The notes: generated by a model from the sequence alone, not told the origin. Positions 48,353 through 60,161 are shown, counted from the first letter of the stretch. The stretch is DNA of 64,000 bases from Cornus controversa (GCA_026545225.1 CM048850.1:29379797-29443796); one strand, 5' to 3'. Numbers and translations are program-made.

Positions 48353-49789
48353 TCGTGTGTGAATGCGTCTCAAATTAAAATTACCACACTTCACAATAGA
48401 ACGAATTTCTTGCAGAATAGGGCTATCAAAAGGGATGTCAAACCTCAGGGATTATGGTCTGAATGAGTTGGAACACGAAATTAATTCTAATTAAATTTAG
48501 AAAGAAAAAAAATCTAATTTTTTTATATTTAAACTAATTAAAAAGTAAAATAAAATAAAATAAAGGAAATAGAGAGTGAAGATAAAATGACATAAATATA
48601 GGTAATTGACTTCACCACTAACTCCACAATTAATGATCAATTGAATCAACTATGGGAAATTATATCATGCATAAGTGGTGTCGGTGGCTACAAGCTCACC
48701 TTCATCCATCAAGAAGATAACATATGATTAAGGCTAAGTCATGGACTATCTTCGATTGGCATCGGCCATCTACCTAACTACTCTAATATAGGGTGCAGTA
48801 TGGTTCATCTTCTCTAGGCATACTCCATCAAAGCGTATAATGATATATTCAGTGATTATCATTGTCTAATAATCGCTCTCATAATCACAGAAAATAAGAG
48901 ATATTGAGTTCAATAATAACAACTAAATATTTAAGACAAGATAAGAAATCATTGAAACTGAATTTATAAGACTTTTATTGCTCAATTCTATAATAAGAAT
49001 CCTCTAAATTACACAATCTATGCATGTATATAAAGGTAAACTAGCCGCTCATGGTAGAAGAAGAAGCTTCAATGGTTGAGGAAGAAGGCATCATCTTCAT
49101 GAATTATGCGTAAGACTTCGTTCTCCAATGGTCCTCCACTCGAAAGCTCTACAAAGTATGTCTTCAATCTGTCCAAAAGCTTTCTAAGCTCTCCAATCTC
49201 TCCAAAAATAGCCTTCAATTCGCCACTTTATGCCCCAAGAAAATACACCAAAGTCCTAATCCAATTAGGAATTAATTAGGTTTTTCCGCAGCACTAATCA
49301 GGTGGGTTTTCCCTACTGACGTTTGGCCCAACTTTTGACCCACTAGAAGTCCGATTCATAGAATTTTCGTGAAATACAAAAGTGTGCAGAATCGAATTTC
49401 GTTTAGCCAATTAAAAAATTAATTCGATTTGAGGCTCAAAAATAATACTTCTGGTCCATTTTCCAAAACGAGATTAAAACTGTATTAAGCGCAGATTTGG
49501 GCTTCAGGCCCGTAACCTTCTTAAGCAGCTGTAATTCTCTTGGACCTCTTTCATGGGCTGATTTGAGTTGAAATAAATAGTTGAATAGATCCCTTTGATG
49601 TAGGCTTCATCTAACCCTCTTGGATGTCATCTTTAAAAGCCCAAAATCATAGTTTTAACTGAAATAATCATTAAGGCCCTGAAAATACAGAAAATACTAA
49701 AACGAAGTAAAATAACAAAATAATCTATCACTAAGAGAATAAAATACACAAGTTAAGAGGTTAGAATGCGTAACATGCAACGCCGATCA
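48353..49789 (-). repeat. 5' LTR of Athila copy 2, missing its last bases
   Basis: 1,437 bases ending in CGCCGATCA at 49,789. The other end starts TCGTGTGTGAATGCG, lacking the terminal TGAT seen in other copies, because a deletion fused it to protease. It also lacks about 50 bases near 49,035 relative to other copies. Confidence 0.88.
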
Positions 49790-49794
49790 TTCAT

Positions 49795-51191
49795 TAATCT
49801 CCTCAGCTCTTTCACCCAATGACTGCAACTCTTTAATTGATAAAATCTCAAGTAAAATTTCTCATTGGACTAGCAAAAGTCTTTCATATGCTGGTAGAGT
49901 CCAACTTTGTAAATCAGTCCTTTATAGTATGCAACTGTACTAGATGAGCATCTTCTTTTTACCCAAAAAAGTGATTGCAAAAATTAAATCTCTCTTTAGA
50001 ACGTTCCTATGGTCACATAATAAGAGCTCATTGAGATACTGTAAGGTTACATGGGCTAAGGTATGCACCCCAAAATCTAGTGGAGGACTTTGCCTTCCCT
50101 CACTTTCTTCACTCAATAGAGCTGCCATGACTAAGCATATATGGTCTCTATTCAAGAATCCAAGAAATTTATGGGCTAGATGGATCCAATCTGTCATCCT
50201 AAAGGATAAGAGCTTTTGGGAGATTAAACTCCCATCCAACTGTTCATGGTCACTAAGGAAACTTCTCCAGCTGAGAGGATTGGCAATGCCATTTTTATCT
50301 ATCAAAATTGGTAATGGGAAAGCCACCTTTCTTTAGTTTGACTCTTGGCTTGAGTGTGGTCCTCTAGAAAGGAAAGTTGCCCATTCAATCACTCTCAGCA
50401 CTGCAATAGGAAGATATGCCAAAATATGCTCATTAATGAATGAGAATCACTGGTCTATGCCTTCAAATCTCCAAAGGATGCTAGCTACCTGAACTCAGAG
50501 ACACATCATCCCTACCATCAATCAACGTAAATCAACCTGATTCCTTCCTATGGATCAACCTGAAATCCTTTTCACTTCAAATTACTTTGGAAAATATCTC
50601 CCCTCCACCTCCATCTCTGAGCTGGACACATTTGATATGGACCAACCCTCAAATACCCAGACATAATTTTATCTTATGGTTTGATGCACTTGGCAGACTA
50701 TCAACACTTGACAGTCCCTGCATGTCCAAGAAAACTACACCTAATGCCTGTTGTCTATGCCTTGTAGCTACAGAATCCCACAACCACTTGTTCTTCCAAT
50801 GTAGCTTCAGCTCTGAAATATGGAATCATTTTCAAAATCTATTCAACTTCCATTGCCCAACTTCCTCATGGCCAGATTTGCTCAACTGGGCTTCATTAAA
50901 TTGGGATCAATCAGTGAATTTCCTCTCACACAGACTTATTATGGCTGCTTGTATATAATTTGAAAAGAAAGAAATTTGAGAACCTACAAGGATAGATCTT
51001 CAATAGCTCAGATCACTATCAATTCTATCACTGAAATCATTAAATTGAGGCTTCTAAGTTGCTCCTTTAGAGAAAGCAGATCAACAAGAGCTCTAGTAGC
51101 AGCATGGCATCTCCCAAGCTCCTCCATCAAGCCTCCAAGGAAGCCATCAGACCATAGAATTGGGAACTATGTGGAGCAAAGCTTTTACTAA
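49795..51191 (+). pseudogene. LINE ORF2, RT 3' part and zinc-knuckle tail
   Basis: It resumes ISSALSPNDCNSLIDKI after Athila copy 2. It then runs SKISHWTSKSLSYAGRVQL and MSIFFLPKKVIAKIKSLFR, the conserved thumb and downstream part (TWAKVCTPKSSGGLCLPSL, 49,944-50,336). After stops it continues with a zf-RVT domain (50,587-50,958): NFILWFDALGRLSTLD and CCLCLVATESHNHLFFQC. The C-terminus at 50,976-51,191 ends VEQSFY. The 3' UTR runs to about 51,418. Confidence 0.88.
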
Positions 51192-51438
51192 GTTTCTGTT
51201 AATCTCAATCCCCTCTGCAGATACATCTTTTTCTAGGATGCTAATGATGCCATGATGCTACTTCTCCACTATGCTCCATTGCTGCTTCTCTTTGTCATAC
51301 TTTCTAATTATTTTTTTTTCTTTTCTTTCACTTGATCCATGGACTCACTGTTCTGTTTCCAAGGATCTTTGTTGTAACTTTTGTTTGTTCTTATCTTCAG
51401 TATACAACTCACATTATCAAAAAAAAAAATGTTGAGTT

Positions 51439-52034
51439 AATGTGCCAATTTCCTACGGTTAATTTATGTGGTTGTAAAGCTATCACCTAATGACTAGTAG
51501 TCTATTGAAGCAAATGGTATTATCTCTCTTTCCTATCGGGCTAGAAAATTTTAAATACTTCTAGTGTAATGATGACATAGTATCACACACAACTCAGACT
51601 AGAGTTCTAATTTCAAAAAAGTTACAAATGAGTGCATTTGTAACTTAAGTATTAAAAAAAAAAATCGTATTAGAGAGCATGTAAGATTATGAGATTAAAC
51701 CTGGTGTCTCACCCTTGAAATTATAGTTGTTACACATATTGAACAGAATATGGCGACACGTGAAATAGTTAACAAAAACAAGCAGCCCGTGAAGAGGTGT
51801 ATTTTACCTACAATAGTATTGTAAACCAATACGAGACCTCACAGATTGTGCATGTCACAAGGTGTTGACTGGGAAGTTGGTTATGCATTAACCATCTTCA
51901 AAACTAGAACGCTACGGAACAATGCCTTGGACTGTGGGTTTGCCAAACAAGAGGTGGTCGTAGTCCAATAGGTGAGACCATCCCAAAGTGAGGTGGTCTG
52001 GTTTTTCTAGGACGTCTCTATCACTTTCCGGTGT
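51439..52034. other. Remainder of copia 3' LTR and flank
   Basis: It follows the LINE's right duplication, so the first part continues the copia LTR whose first bases (TGTTGAGTT) are at 37,042-37,050. The LTR end could not be placed. No ORFs. Confidence 0.4.
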
Positions 52035-52768
52035 GTTTGGTATGAGAAACTAGAAAAGAAAATAAGGGAGGATTCTTAAAATCACTCTCCTTTTTCTAAA
52101 CCAAAGGATTGAAAGTAAGTATCTCAACCCTTATCCTTCATTCTTTTTCTTTCCATTTATTTTAGGATAAATTGCAAATAAAAAAAACCCTTCAACTTTC
52201 ACGATTTTACAAAAATCTCTCTGAATCTTTAATTTTGCACAAAACCCCCTATACACCTGCCATTTGAGGACAATTAGTATAGTTATGGAAATTTGACATT
52301 TTTTTGGACCAAAAATATCTATAATATCCTTCTTTATCGACCAAAATGACCTTAAATCATTTTTAGATCCATAAACCAACCCGTATGTAAATGAGTTTTT
52401 CATATTTTGTATCATATATATATATAGCCCTATTTCTATTTTTATTTTTATTTTTATTTTTTTGTCATTAAGAGTTCTTTTGTCATTTTACAATTTATTT
52501 TTCATTTCTTGAGTGGTAAAATGATCAATTAGATGTATGTCACGATACTTTAAGGAGTTGGCGTAAGTTACAACTTTCAAATAGTTAAGGGGTTTTTTTT
52601 TTTTTTTTTGCAGTTAACCCTTATTTTATTTTATTTTATTTTCTCTTATCTTTTGCCCTATCAAATAAGAAAAGAGAAAATTATAGCAATACATACCTTT
52701 TCTTTTTCTTCTGTTCCTTTTCTTTATTTTGTTTACTTAAATTTTTCCACTTTGGTTCTCAACCAAAC
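52035..52768. mobile_element. GTTTGGT...ACCAAAC inverted-repeat element, split by a MITE
   Basis: The left end GTTTGGTATGAGAAACTAG (52,035) and the right end ...TTCTCAACCAAAC (52,768) are imperfect inverted repeats with purine-rich left and pyrimidine-rich right arms. Net length is about 270 bases once 52,165-52,628 is removed. No clear target duplication. Confidence 0.5.
52165..52620. mobile_element. Mutator-like MITE
   Basis: 456 bases flanked by TTATTTTA (52,157-52,164 and 52,621-52,628). Ends GGATAAATTGCAAATAAAA and (reversed) GGGTTAACTGCAAAAAAAA are inverted repeats. The 8-base duplication suits a Mutator- or hAT-type element. It encodes nothing. The duplication is low-complexity, so its length is uncertain. 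Confidence 0.65.
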
Positions 52769-53758
52769 AAAAGAAAATTAATAATTTTTCTGATCTATTT
52801 CCTTTGTTTCTAATTTCCTCTCAACACAATAATTCAAAGGAGTTTTCAGTTCCAAGAAACATAATAATCAACCATTTTTATATTTAGGAGACAAAAGATC
52901 AACTTAGTCTTTCACACCTTCAGTATCGTTTTCTCCCATGAAATCTTTCCTAGAAAAATCCCATGGCCTTTTGGGCCTTTGTGCACAAGTTCTTTCATTT
53001 CACATATTAAATTTCTAAATTGCTGCTGTATCTATTACCAAATTTAAAGTGCCTAATTTTTAACAATAAACTTTGGTAACACTGACAAATTTGTGATGTT
53101 TTCATAAATAAAAAAAACTATATTATATTATATATGTATATTTTAATTTTGTGCTTCTCAAGTCTCAGCCTAAAGATAAAAAGATATTATATTTTTCATT
53201 TTTTAGAATTCACAATAAATGTCATCATAACATGGTAAAAATGATGCAAACCAAAAGGTGAGTAATTCCTTTTTTTTTCTCCTTTATGATAATCATATTT
53301 CTCCTTTATGATAAATGCATTACCAATTTATTTATCAAAAAATAAAATAAATATGCACTCTACTTTTAAAGTGAAATGATAAAATTGTACTCAACTTTTA
53401 AATGAAGAATCAAACATTTTTGTCATACATTAAAGAAAAAAAGATAAAAAAAATAATTTATTTATGAGAAAAAAAAAAGTTCGAATACCATCTCTCTATT
53501 TATATATTATTAACAGATATTTAATCAAGTGAACTGGTGAACTAAGAATCCAATGGTAATTTTGGGCTGCCCAAATGATAAACTATTATATATAACAATA
53601 TATTATGGATAAAACTATTTTTTTTAAAAATGGGTAAAGATTATAGTTAAAACTAGGCCACTATTGGAATATATTAGAAAGCTAATAAGGATACAACAAT
53701 TAATAATTAATAAAGTTTAGTATCATAATTATATTAGGATCACCATCCTGATTTGCCC
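52769..53758. other. AT-rich intergenic spacer
   Basis: No ORF, RNA gene or repeat beyond short A/T runs. Confidence 0.5.
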
Positions 53759-54226
53759 AGTTTGGTTGGAAAGAAATTGAAAGAAAAGAAAAGAAAGGAA
53801 AGGTAATAAAGTAATATGATTTTTTGTATTTGGTACAAAATTTTAGAAGGAAAAGAAAAAAAATAGATAGATTTGAAGGGATAGCTCAAAGCATGAGGAG
53901 CAAGTTTTGTTATCCTCCCAAAAAATGGAAAGAATTGTAAAGAACGGAAAGAAAAGACTATTATTTTTATTAAAACTTTGCTAATACCAACTTTGTCATT
54001 ATTTTAATAAAAAATAAAATTTATGTTTTAAATGTAAAAGGGTATAGTAGTAATTTTATTAAAAGAGTTTCATTTTCTTTCTTTCTCCAAATATGTTAAC
54101 TATCATTTTATTTCTTTTCCTTTATTTATCAACTAAACACTATCCTATCATTTTCTTTATTTCTTTTCTCTCATAACTAATATTATTATTTCCTTTCTTT
54201 TTTTTCTATTTTATTGTACCAAACAT
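53759..54226. mobile_element. Second GTTTGGT...ACCAAAC inverted-repeat element
   Basis: Left arm GTTTGGTTGGAAAGAAATTG with AAGAAAGGAAAGG, right arm ending TTATTGTACCAAAC; the arms are imperfect inverted complements (purine-rich versus pyrimidine-rich). It lies about 450 bases upstream of the fructokinase start codon. Target duplication not found. Confidence 0.45.
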
Positions 54227-54347
54227 TGTATGCTCAAAATAAATTTTCCAAAACATTGTAATTAACAATAGCACTTTTTTTTCTTTTTCTTTTTCTTTAT
54301 TCAATAAAAAAGATACATTTATGGGTCTTCATTTTTTCTCTTTGGGA

Positions 54348-54354
54348 TATAAAA
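54348..54354 (+). promoter_or_regulatory. Possible TATA box of the fructokinase gene
   Basis: TATAAAA, 326 bases before the ATG. A start site about 30 bases on would give a 5' UTR of some 300 bases with the pyrimidine-rich stretch typical of plant leaders. It is the best match in the region, but AT-rich sequence gives chance matches. Confidence 0.35.
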
Positions 54355-54636
54355 TTGGATGTAAGGAAACGTAACAGTGTATGCAACTGCAGGGGAAATA
54401 AAGTTAAAAGAAAGTCAAACTAAGATGCCACTGAAGTGAGGACAGAAATGGTAAACGAAATACAATTTGATTTCCTTGCCAACTTCGAACCCCCTCCAAG
54501 ATTTCGTCCACCTCTCCACTTCCTACTTTTTCCTTCTCTATCTTCTTTTCATTCTTTCTTCCTCCTCCTCCTCCTGGTAAAAGTTTCCTTCTTTCTTTAC
54601 TTCGTTTTCTCTGTGAGTTCTCGTTGATCTCTTGAG

Positions 54637-54641
54637 CTCTC

Positions 54642-54674
<33 letters not shown>
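54637..54674. repeat. CT microsatellite in the fructokinase 5' leader
   Basis: CTCTCTCGCTCGCTCGCT followed by (CT)n ends six bases before the ATG. Confidence 0.9.
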
Positions 54675-54679
54675 GTGAA

Positions 54680-57600
54680 ATGGCTGAAAAACCCACTTCA
54701 GGTTCGTCTTCTTTTTTCCACTTATACAATTGCTTTTTATGTGGGTATATATATAATCGTTATATTGGCTGGGTAATCTTGTTTTATGAGCTTATGAAAT
54801 CTTTGTAATAAATAAAATAGAAATCTTTGTATTGGTTCAGAAATCTTGTTTTATAAGCTTATGATAGTTTGGTTAAGTTTTTGACAATGGTTTCTTTGCT
54901 TATCGATTATTTTTTCTTCTTTGAGACAATTTTTCTATTTTCTATCGTTGTTTGAATTTTAGATCTTCCTTTTTTCTGATTTTGAAATTTGTTTTCTTGG
55001 ATGCTCTTTTATGTGTATTTTTCTGTGTGGATAATTGTGGACCTTGATGTGTGACTAGTTCTTCTATAACAACCACGGTTATATTATTGTAGGGTTCACG
55101 TTCCTTTACCATAACATGGGTCTTTGTGATATTTGTATATGATCCAATAAGCAACCCATATTCCGATAGTATTGGGAAATCAGCACATCAAATTGCTTGT
55201 CTGAGTTCATTAAAATACAGAGTCTTTAGGACACATATGTTTGGAACTTGATCTGGGAATATTAATCATGAGGGACTATAAAAATCAGGTTAACTAAGTT
55301 TAATAAGAGATTGGCTCACAGGATCGATGGGATTGTGGTTTTTAAAGCAGAGGACCTCCAAAAGATTTAACTTTTGTTATCCAAAGATGGGAATTTTAAA
55401 GTGGAGAAAAAAATATTAGTAAAAAATTGATTCTTACATAGGGACCAATTCTTATGAGTAAAAAATTGGTTCTTACTTGCCTCCAAAAATTGGTAACTTT
55501 TGTTACTCAAACTCTTGATCTAGCTAGTTTAAAATTCCCAAACAATTATGTGATTTAGTTCTTGTCTGACAGTGGACATTTCTTGTTGGATACACCTGAG
55601 TGTGTAATCCAAGCAGGAAAAACTACTTTATTGCATTGAAGTAGCAATATTTGTGTATGAATGACATATTAGAAGGCTCAGTATGTCTTTTTTTCATTAT
55701 TCAACTATCCTGAATAATTGGACTGCAGTTTCTATTGATCCCAAGCAATTGCATTTATGCAGGTGATTATAAAGATATACCTTCAAATTCAAATATAGGG
55801 TTACAGGGGAATAGTTCTGAAGTTGTTTGCTTTGGGGAAATGTTGGTTGACTTCGTGCCAACAGTCGGTGGAGTTTCGCTTGCGGAAGCACCTGCCTTCA
55901 AAAAAGCTCCAGGTGGTGCTCCTGCTAATGTCGCTGTTTGTATAGCAAGACTTGGAGGTTCTTCAGCTTTTATTGGAAAGGTGCATTTGAACATCTTTCT
56001 TCATCTTCATTTTGTGCCATAGACTTGGGTAATCTTCACATTTGTACTGCTCCATCTATAAGAGTTCACACATAGTCCCAACAAATGAGATTTTTGCAAT
56101 GTTTTCTCATGATCCTACTGTTAGAAGCATCTCTTTTGAACCAGATTGTTATTTGTGCTTGATAAGCTCAGATGCAGATTCCGGATAGAGGTCATGATTA
56201 ATGTTGGTTTCGTCAAATTCCAAATCTTAGAATATAGGGACACAATGTTATGGTCTGTTTGTCCCCTTCTTCTTGCATACCTGATGAGGAAATCAAGCTG
56301 TTAACCAAACTATCTGTTCAGCATGAATTTGAAGTTATAGCATCCATGTTACATAGAAATAGATTAAGGAAGTATTAGAAGTGATTTTCTAGTGAAATAT
56401 GAATGATTTCCATTTTTCCTTCTGTTAGATGGGTTTGTTGGGTATGTCCCATGTTATACCCTGTTTGATATGGTTACTTCACTCATGTAAAAGTGCTCAC
56501 ATTTTGAAAAATGGATTATGGGGCTTCATTGAACCGACTGGCATTTTGCAACCACAATATAATGCTGGAATTTCTCATAAACTAGATTATTTACCATTGT
56601 TTACATGTTTTGGCTCATCAATTTACCTTGAAAGCAATGTCTTTATGTCTGTTTCATGGATCATTAACTCTATGTTATAGCCAGCTATCATGCTTTTCAT
56701 TCAAGTGTCTCAATGAAGTCAAAAATTCCTAGTTAATTTTAGCAGGCAATTCCTTTGTCAGAGTTTCATTGCTTTAGTCTAAATGTACTTCTAGTTCTGA
56801 ATTTAACCCGTTTGCATATTAGGTAGGTGAGGATGAATTTGGGTACATGTTGGCTGACATTTTGAAACAAAACAAGGTCAACAGTTCTGGCATGCGTTTT
56901 GACCCCAGTGCAAGGACTGCACTGGCATTTGTTACACTCAGAGCAGATGGCGAGCGTGAATTCATGTTTTTCCGTAATCCTAGTGCTGATATGCTTCTTC
57001 GTGAAGCAGAACTTGATCTAGACCTTATTAAGCAGGTGGGCCTTTCCTTTGCCTTGCTTTGATCAAGAATACAGCACAAAAATTATTGATTCTAGAATGG
57101 TGATTTGTTTAGAAGTTTTAAATATCCAATGCAGGCAAGGATTTTCCACTATGGTTCAATTAGCTTGATTGAAGAACCATGTAGGTCAACACATCTGGCT
57201 GCAATGGCCATTGCCAAAAAGTCCGGTGGCTTCCTCTCTTATGATCCAAATTTGAGATTGCCACTATGGCCATCAGCTGATGCAGCTCGGAGTGGCATAA
57301 TGAGCATATGGGACCAAGCAGATATTATTAAGGTACTATTTTTGAAATATATGAGATTCAGATGTAATAATCTCAAGTATTTGCTCCTTCTAAGGCTAGT
57401 ATAATAGCTTTATGATTGTGTCATTACTCAAATAGAATTGTCATGTTACATAACTCACTGGCGTTCTTTGATGAACTGGCAGATAAGTGAAGAAGAAATA
57501 TCATTCTTGACTGGAGGTGATGATCCTTATGATGATAATGTGGTATTAAAGAAACTTTTTCATCCTAACCTCAAGCTTTTGCTTGTAACTGAAGGGTCTA

Positions 57601-60094
57601 AGGGTTGCAGATATTACACCAAGGTAAGCTTATCTCCTTTATTCATAATACTGATCTCAATAGAAATTAAAACCTTAATTTTTATGCCTCTTTTTCTTTT
57701 TCCATTATAAAAAGGGTCAAAGCCCACAGTTTGTTGAACTTTAACAGGCCATATGGTGGACTTAAAATTTTCCTGGTTCTCTTCATAAATGATTTTGTTG
57801 ATTTTCGTAACTAGGAACCCAATAAACTGAACAGTCTGACTTACAAAGAATTTTCTTAAGCTGCGGGTGACTTGCAATTGCTGAATAGTGAGCATATGTG
57901 TGATAACTATATGAAACTTTTACTGATATTTAGTTTGCATCAGCTGAGCAAATATCATCAGGTGGTTTGATTTTTTTTTCCATTTTACATCTAATCATTT
58001 GAGCCATTGACATTAACCAACATTGTGTGCAGCAATTTAAAGGTAGAGTTTCTGGTGTTAAAGTTAGAGCTGTTGATACGACTGGAGCAGGTGATGCATT
58101 TGTTGGTGGGATACTGAAGAGTTTAGCTTCTGACATAAATCTTTATCAGGTATATCATTTGCAATGATTCGTTTCGTTATGTCTTGAATTGATTGCTTGT
58201 TTCAGACAATTTTGGGTATGTAGTTACTATATCTGAATCTCATCACATACTTATGTTTCATATTTGTCAAATCAGTTCATTGTTGTTTCCTCTGCGACTG
58301 TCATATAAAATAATGCAAATGTTTTTGCTATGTGGTTCATTTTGCATGCTCCTATGATTAATATATATTTATTTATGTACATATTTTTTATAGGAGTTAG
58401 GAAAAGAGGAATATTCTGGTCCATTGTATTTTCTTCCTAGTTATAAATTTTGGATTTGTCTCTGCTTAGAAGAATTACTTAAGTTTATTTGATGCTATTA
58501 TTAATGTTCGAAAAATGTTGTAATATTTTTTAATGCAGTAATTACACCTGAGGGCTGAGGTGGACTAAGTTGGAAATATTCTAAGCTACACTGATGGTAA
58601 CACAAGTACAGGATAAATGAGAAATTCACATGATCATCATTCGTAAATACTAGCTACATATATGAGCACCGGGTAATTCATAAAAGAATAAGTCTACTAT
58701 GAGGGCGCTCTCATTGAGCTCGTGCCTTCATAGCCGTTAAATCGAGAGGTTGTAACGTCAACCTTTCCATCCAACGACTATGATGGCGTGAGTTCCACAA
58801 GAGCACCCTCATAGTAGTTTTTTGCATTAAAAGAAAATATGGTTTTCAGATGCTTTTTTCTCCAAGAAAAGCCTACGAAGTCAGCTCAAAATTTTCATTT
58901 CAAGAAGGTGTTTTTTTTGCAGATGAATGCTATAATTTATAAAACACGTTTTGTAGATTTGTATGTTTTGAATAAGGTGATTTTTTCTTTTTCTTCTTTT
59001 AAGAAGGTGATAGAAACTTGTTCCACTTACCATTATTGAGCTTCTCTTAGACTCAAGCTTGTCATGTAGATGCAAATTATGAAGCAAAAGCCTGTTTCTG
59101 GATTTACCAGGGTAACTTGGGCTTTCATGGGTTCCCTTGTGAGGAGTGGAAAAACAAAAATACTGCCTCTCATCATGTCCTTTTAGGACATTCCTGAATT
59201 TAACTGTTGTCCTCCATCACAAATGTTAGTTTTTAGTGAAATACTTGCCATCTTATTTTTATATTACTTTTAGGACCCTGTCAAAATTTTGAAATTTCTG
59301 AAATACACAAGCATGTCATTATACTCTCCAAAAGGCTGAGACCTCAAAACAGCATATAGGACATTGTAGTGTATTTGTTTGTGGGGGAAAAATGGAGGAA
59401 AGGAAAGGAGAAGGAGCTCCCCACTTTTTGGTAGAAGAGAGGGAAATGAGGGAGAAGCTCTCTCTCTCTCCTCCATACACTTTTTTGTTCTACCCAAAAG
59501 TGAGCAGAGAAGTTGAGGGAAACATCATCTTCTTCCCACCTCTGTTGTCTTTTTTGCTTTTTACTATATCACACAGAACTGTCAAATTACTCGGTTCCTA
59601 CTTCTTAATTTTCTCATTTTTTCCCTACTCAACTAACTAACACGAGGGAAATGCTCCTCTTTTTTTCAGGTATACCTCTTTTATATCTCCTGCCTTCTCT
59701 TCCATCCAATTTTCCGTTGTTTAGAATATATTTTACCCTTCAATGCATTATTAATATCTTCTGGATTGAGCCTTCTTCTGTCTACAATTCTCCATCTAAC
59801 CAACCGCGCATTAGGATTTTGCGTGGACCAAGTAACTGCAGTTTTGCATTTGAGATTTTTCTGCTCATTTCATCAACAGACTTAATTCCACCTGTTGTGC
59901 AAATCATTTATAGGACATGGCGTATAAAATCCATATATTGATTATGATTTTTTTGGCAGGATGAAAAGCAGTTAAGAGAAGCTCTTCTTTTTGCAAACGC
60001 TTGTGGCGCCCTCACTGTAACAGAGAAAGGAGCAATACCAGCTCTACCTACAAAAGAGGCAGTCTTTCAAGTCTTAACAGAAGTCACTGCATGA
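54680..60094 (+). CDS. FRK: Fructokinase (pfkB family), seven exons
   Basis: Transfers the ATP gamma-phosphate to fructose, giving fructose 6-phosphate, and so feeds sucrose-derived fructose into glycolysis and starch synthesis. Exons: 54,680-54,701; 55,763-55,980; 56,823-57,035; 57,135-57,332; 57,483-57,623; 58,033-58,149; 59,960-60,094. All junctions are GT-AG and total 1,044 bases (347 residues plus TGA); intron 1 is phase 1, the rest phase 0. Start ATGG after GTGAA is the first ATG after the CT tract. Residues 30-40 are [11 protein letters not shown]. pfkB signature 1 is [16 protein letters not shown] (58-73); [11 protein letters not shown] follows at 80. [11 protein letters not shown] lies near 156. 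Signature 2 is [14 protein letters not shown] (279-292), with the catalytic base Asp285 and the anion hole. The length suits plant fructokinases (about 320-385); the 26-residue N-terminus before the core is Ser/Asn-rich with no clear transit peptide, so it is probably cytosolic. No frame damage. Exact FRK paralogue not assigned. Confidence 0.95.
58150..59959 (+). other. Fructokinase intron 6 (1.8 kb)
   Basis: The largest intron. It holds the foldback element at 58,694-58,817 and, near 59,419-59,510, a weaker inverted pair (CCACTTTTTGGTAGAAGAG and TTTGTTCTACCCAAAAGTGAG) around a CT run, which may be another small element. No coding frame is convincing. Confidence 0.7.
58694..58817. mobile_element. 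Foldback element (hairpin MITE) in intron 6
   Basis: 124 bases that fold almost end to end. The left arm CTACTATGAGGGCGCTCTC...CATAGCCGTT pairs with the right arm AACGACTATG...CACCCTCATAGTAG over about 45 bases with few mismatches. The loop contains a second stem (AGGTTG/CAACCT). No target duplication is clear. Confidence 0.8.
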
Positions 60095-60114
60095 AGGGGA
60101 CAAAAAAGAGTCAC

Positions 60115-60116
<2 letters not shown>

Positions 60117-60158
<42 letters not shown>
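60117..60158. repeat. (CT)21 microsatellite in the fructokinase 3' UTR
   Basis: It starts 22 bases after the stop codon and is followed by GTGAGAGAGAG, so the transcript could fold CT against GA. It mirrors the CT tract before the ATG. Confidence 0.9.

Positions 60159-60161
<3 letters not shown>

Larger units (their letters stand above)
41863..49789 (-). mobile_element. Athila-like retrotransposon, copy 2 (internally deleted)
   Basis: Flanked by TCCAT (41,858-41,862) and TTCAT (49,790-49,794), a 5-base duplication with one C/T change; removal rejoins the LINE RT frame. Minus order: 5' LTR 49,789-48,353; protease 48,352-47,980; RNase H tail 47,949-47,700; integrase about 47,660-46,991; spacer; post-pol ORF 46,142-44,951; non-coding tail; polypurine tract 43,381-43,369; 3' LTR 43,368-41,863. 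Primer site, gag and start of protease are missing because the 5' LTR joins protease directly. RT and most of RNase H are missing, and so is the integrase C-terminus. Confidence 0.92.
37051..51429 (+). mobile_element. LINE (L1-type) retrotransposon, split by Athila copy 2
   Basis: It is a near full-length element with ORF1 (Gag-like, CCHC), ORF2 (endonuclease, RT, zinc-knuckle tail), a 3' UTR and a poly-A tail at 51,419-51,429. The duplication (A)nTGTTGAGTT occurs at 37,037-37,050 and after the tail at 51,430-51,438. Net length without Athila copy 2 (41,863-49,789) is about 6.4 kb. ORFs are broken in several places. It landed 9 bases inside the 3' LTR of the copia remnant. Confidence 0.9.

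Noticed and set aside
55767..55994. Antisense 75-codon frame over fructokinase exon 2
   Set aside because: Shadow of a conserved coding exon; no independent evidence.
54680..60094. Ribokinase or adenosine kinase instead of fructokinase
   Set aside because: The [10 protein letters not shown] start, [11 protein letters not shown] and [11 protein letters not shown] segments are those of plant fructokinases; adenosine kinases differ at all three.
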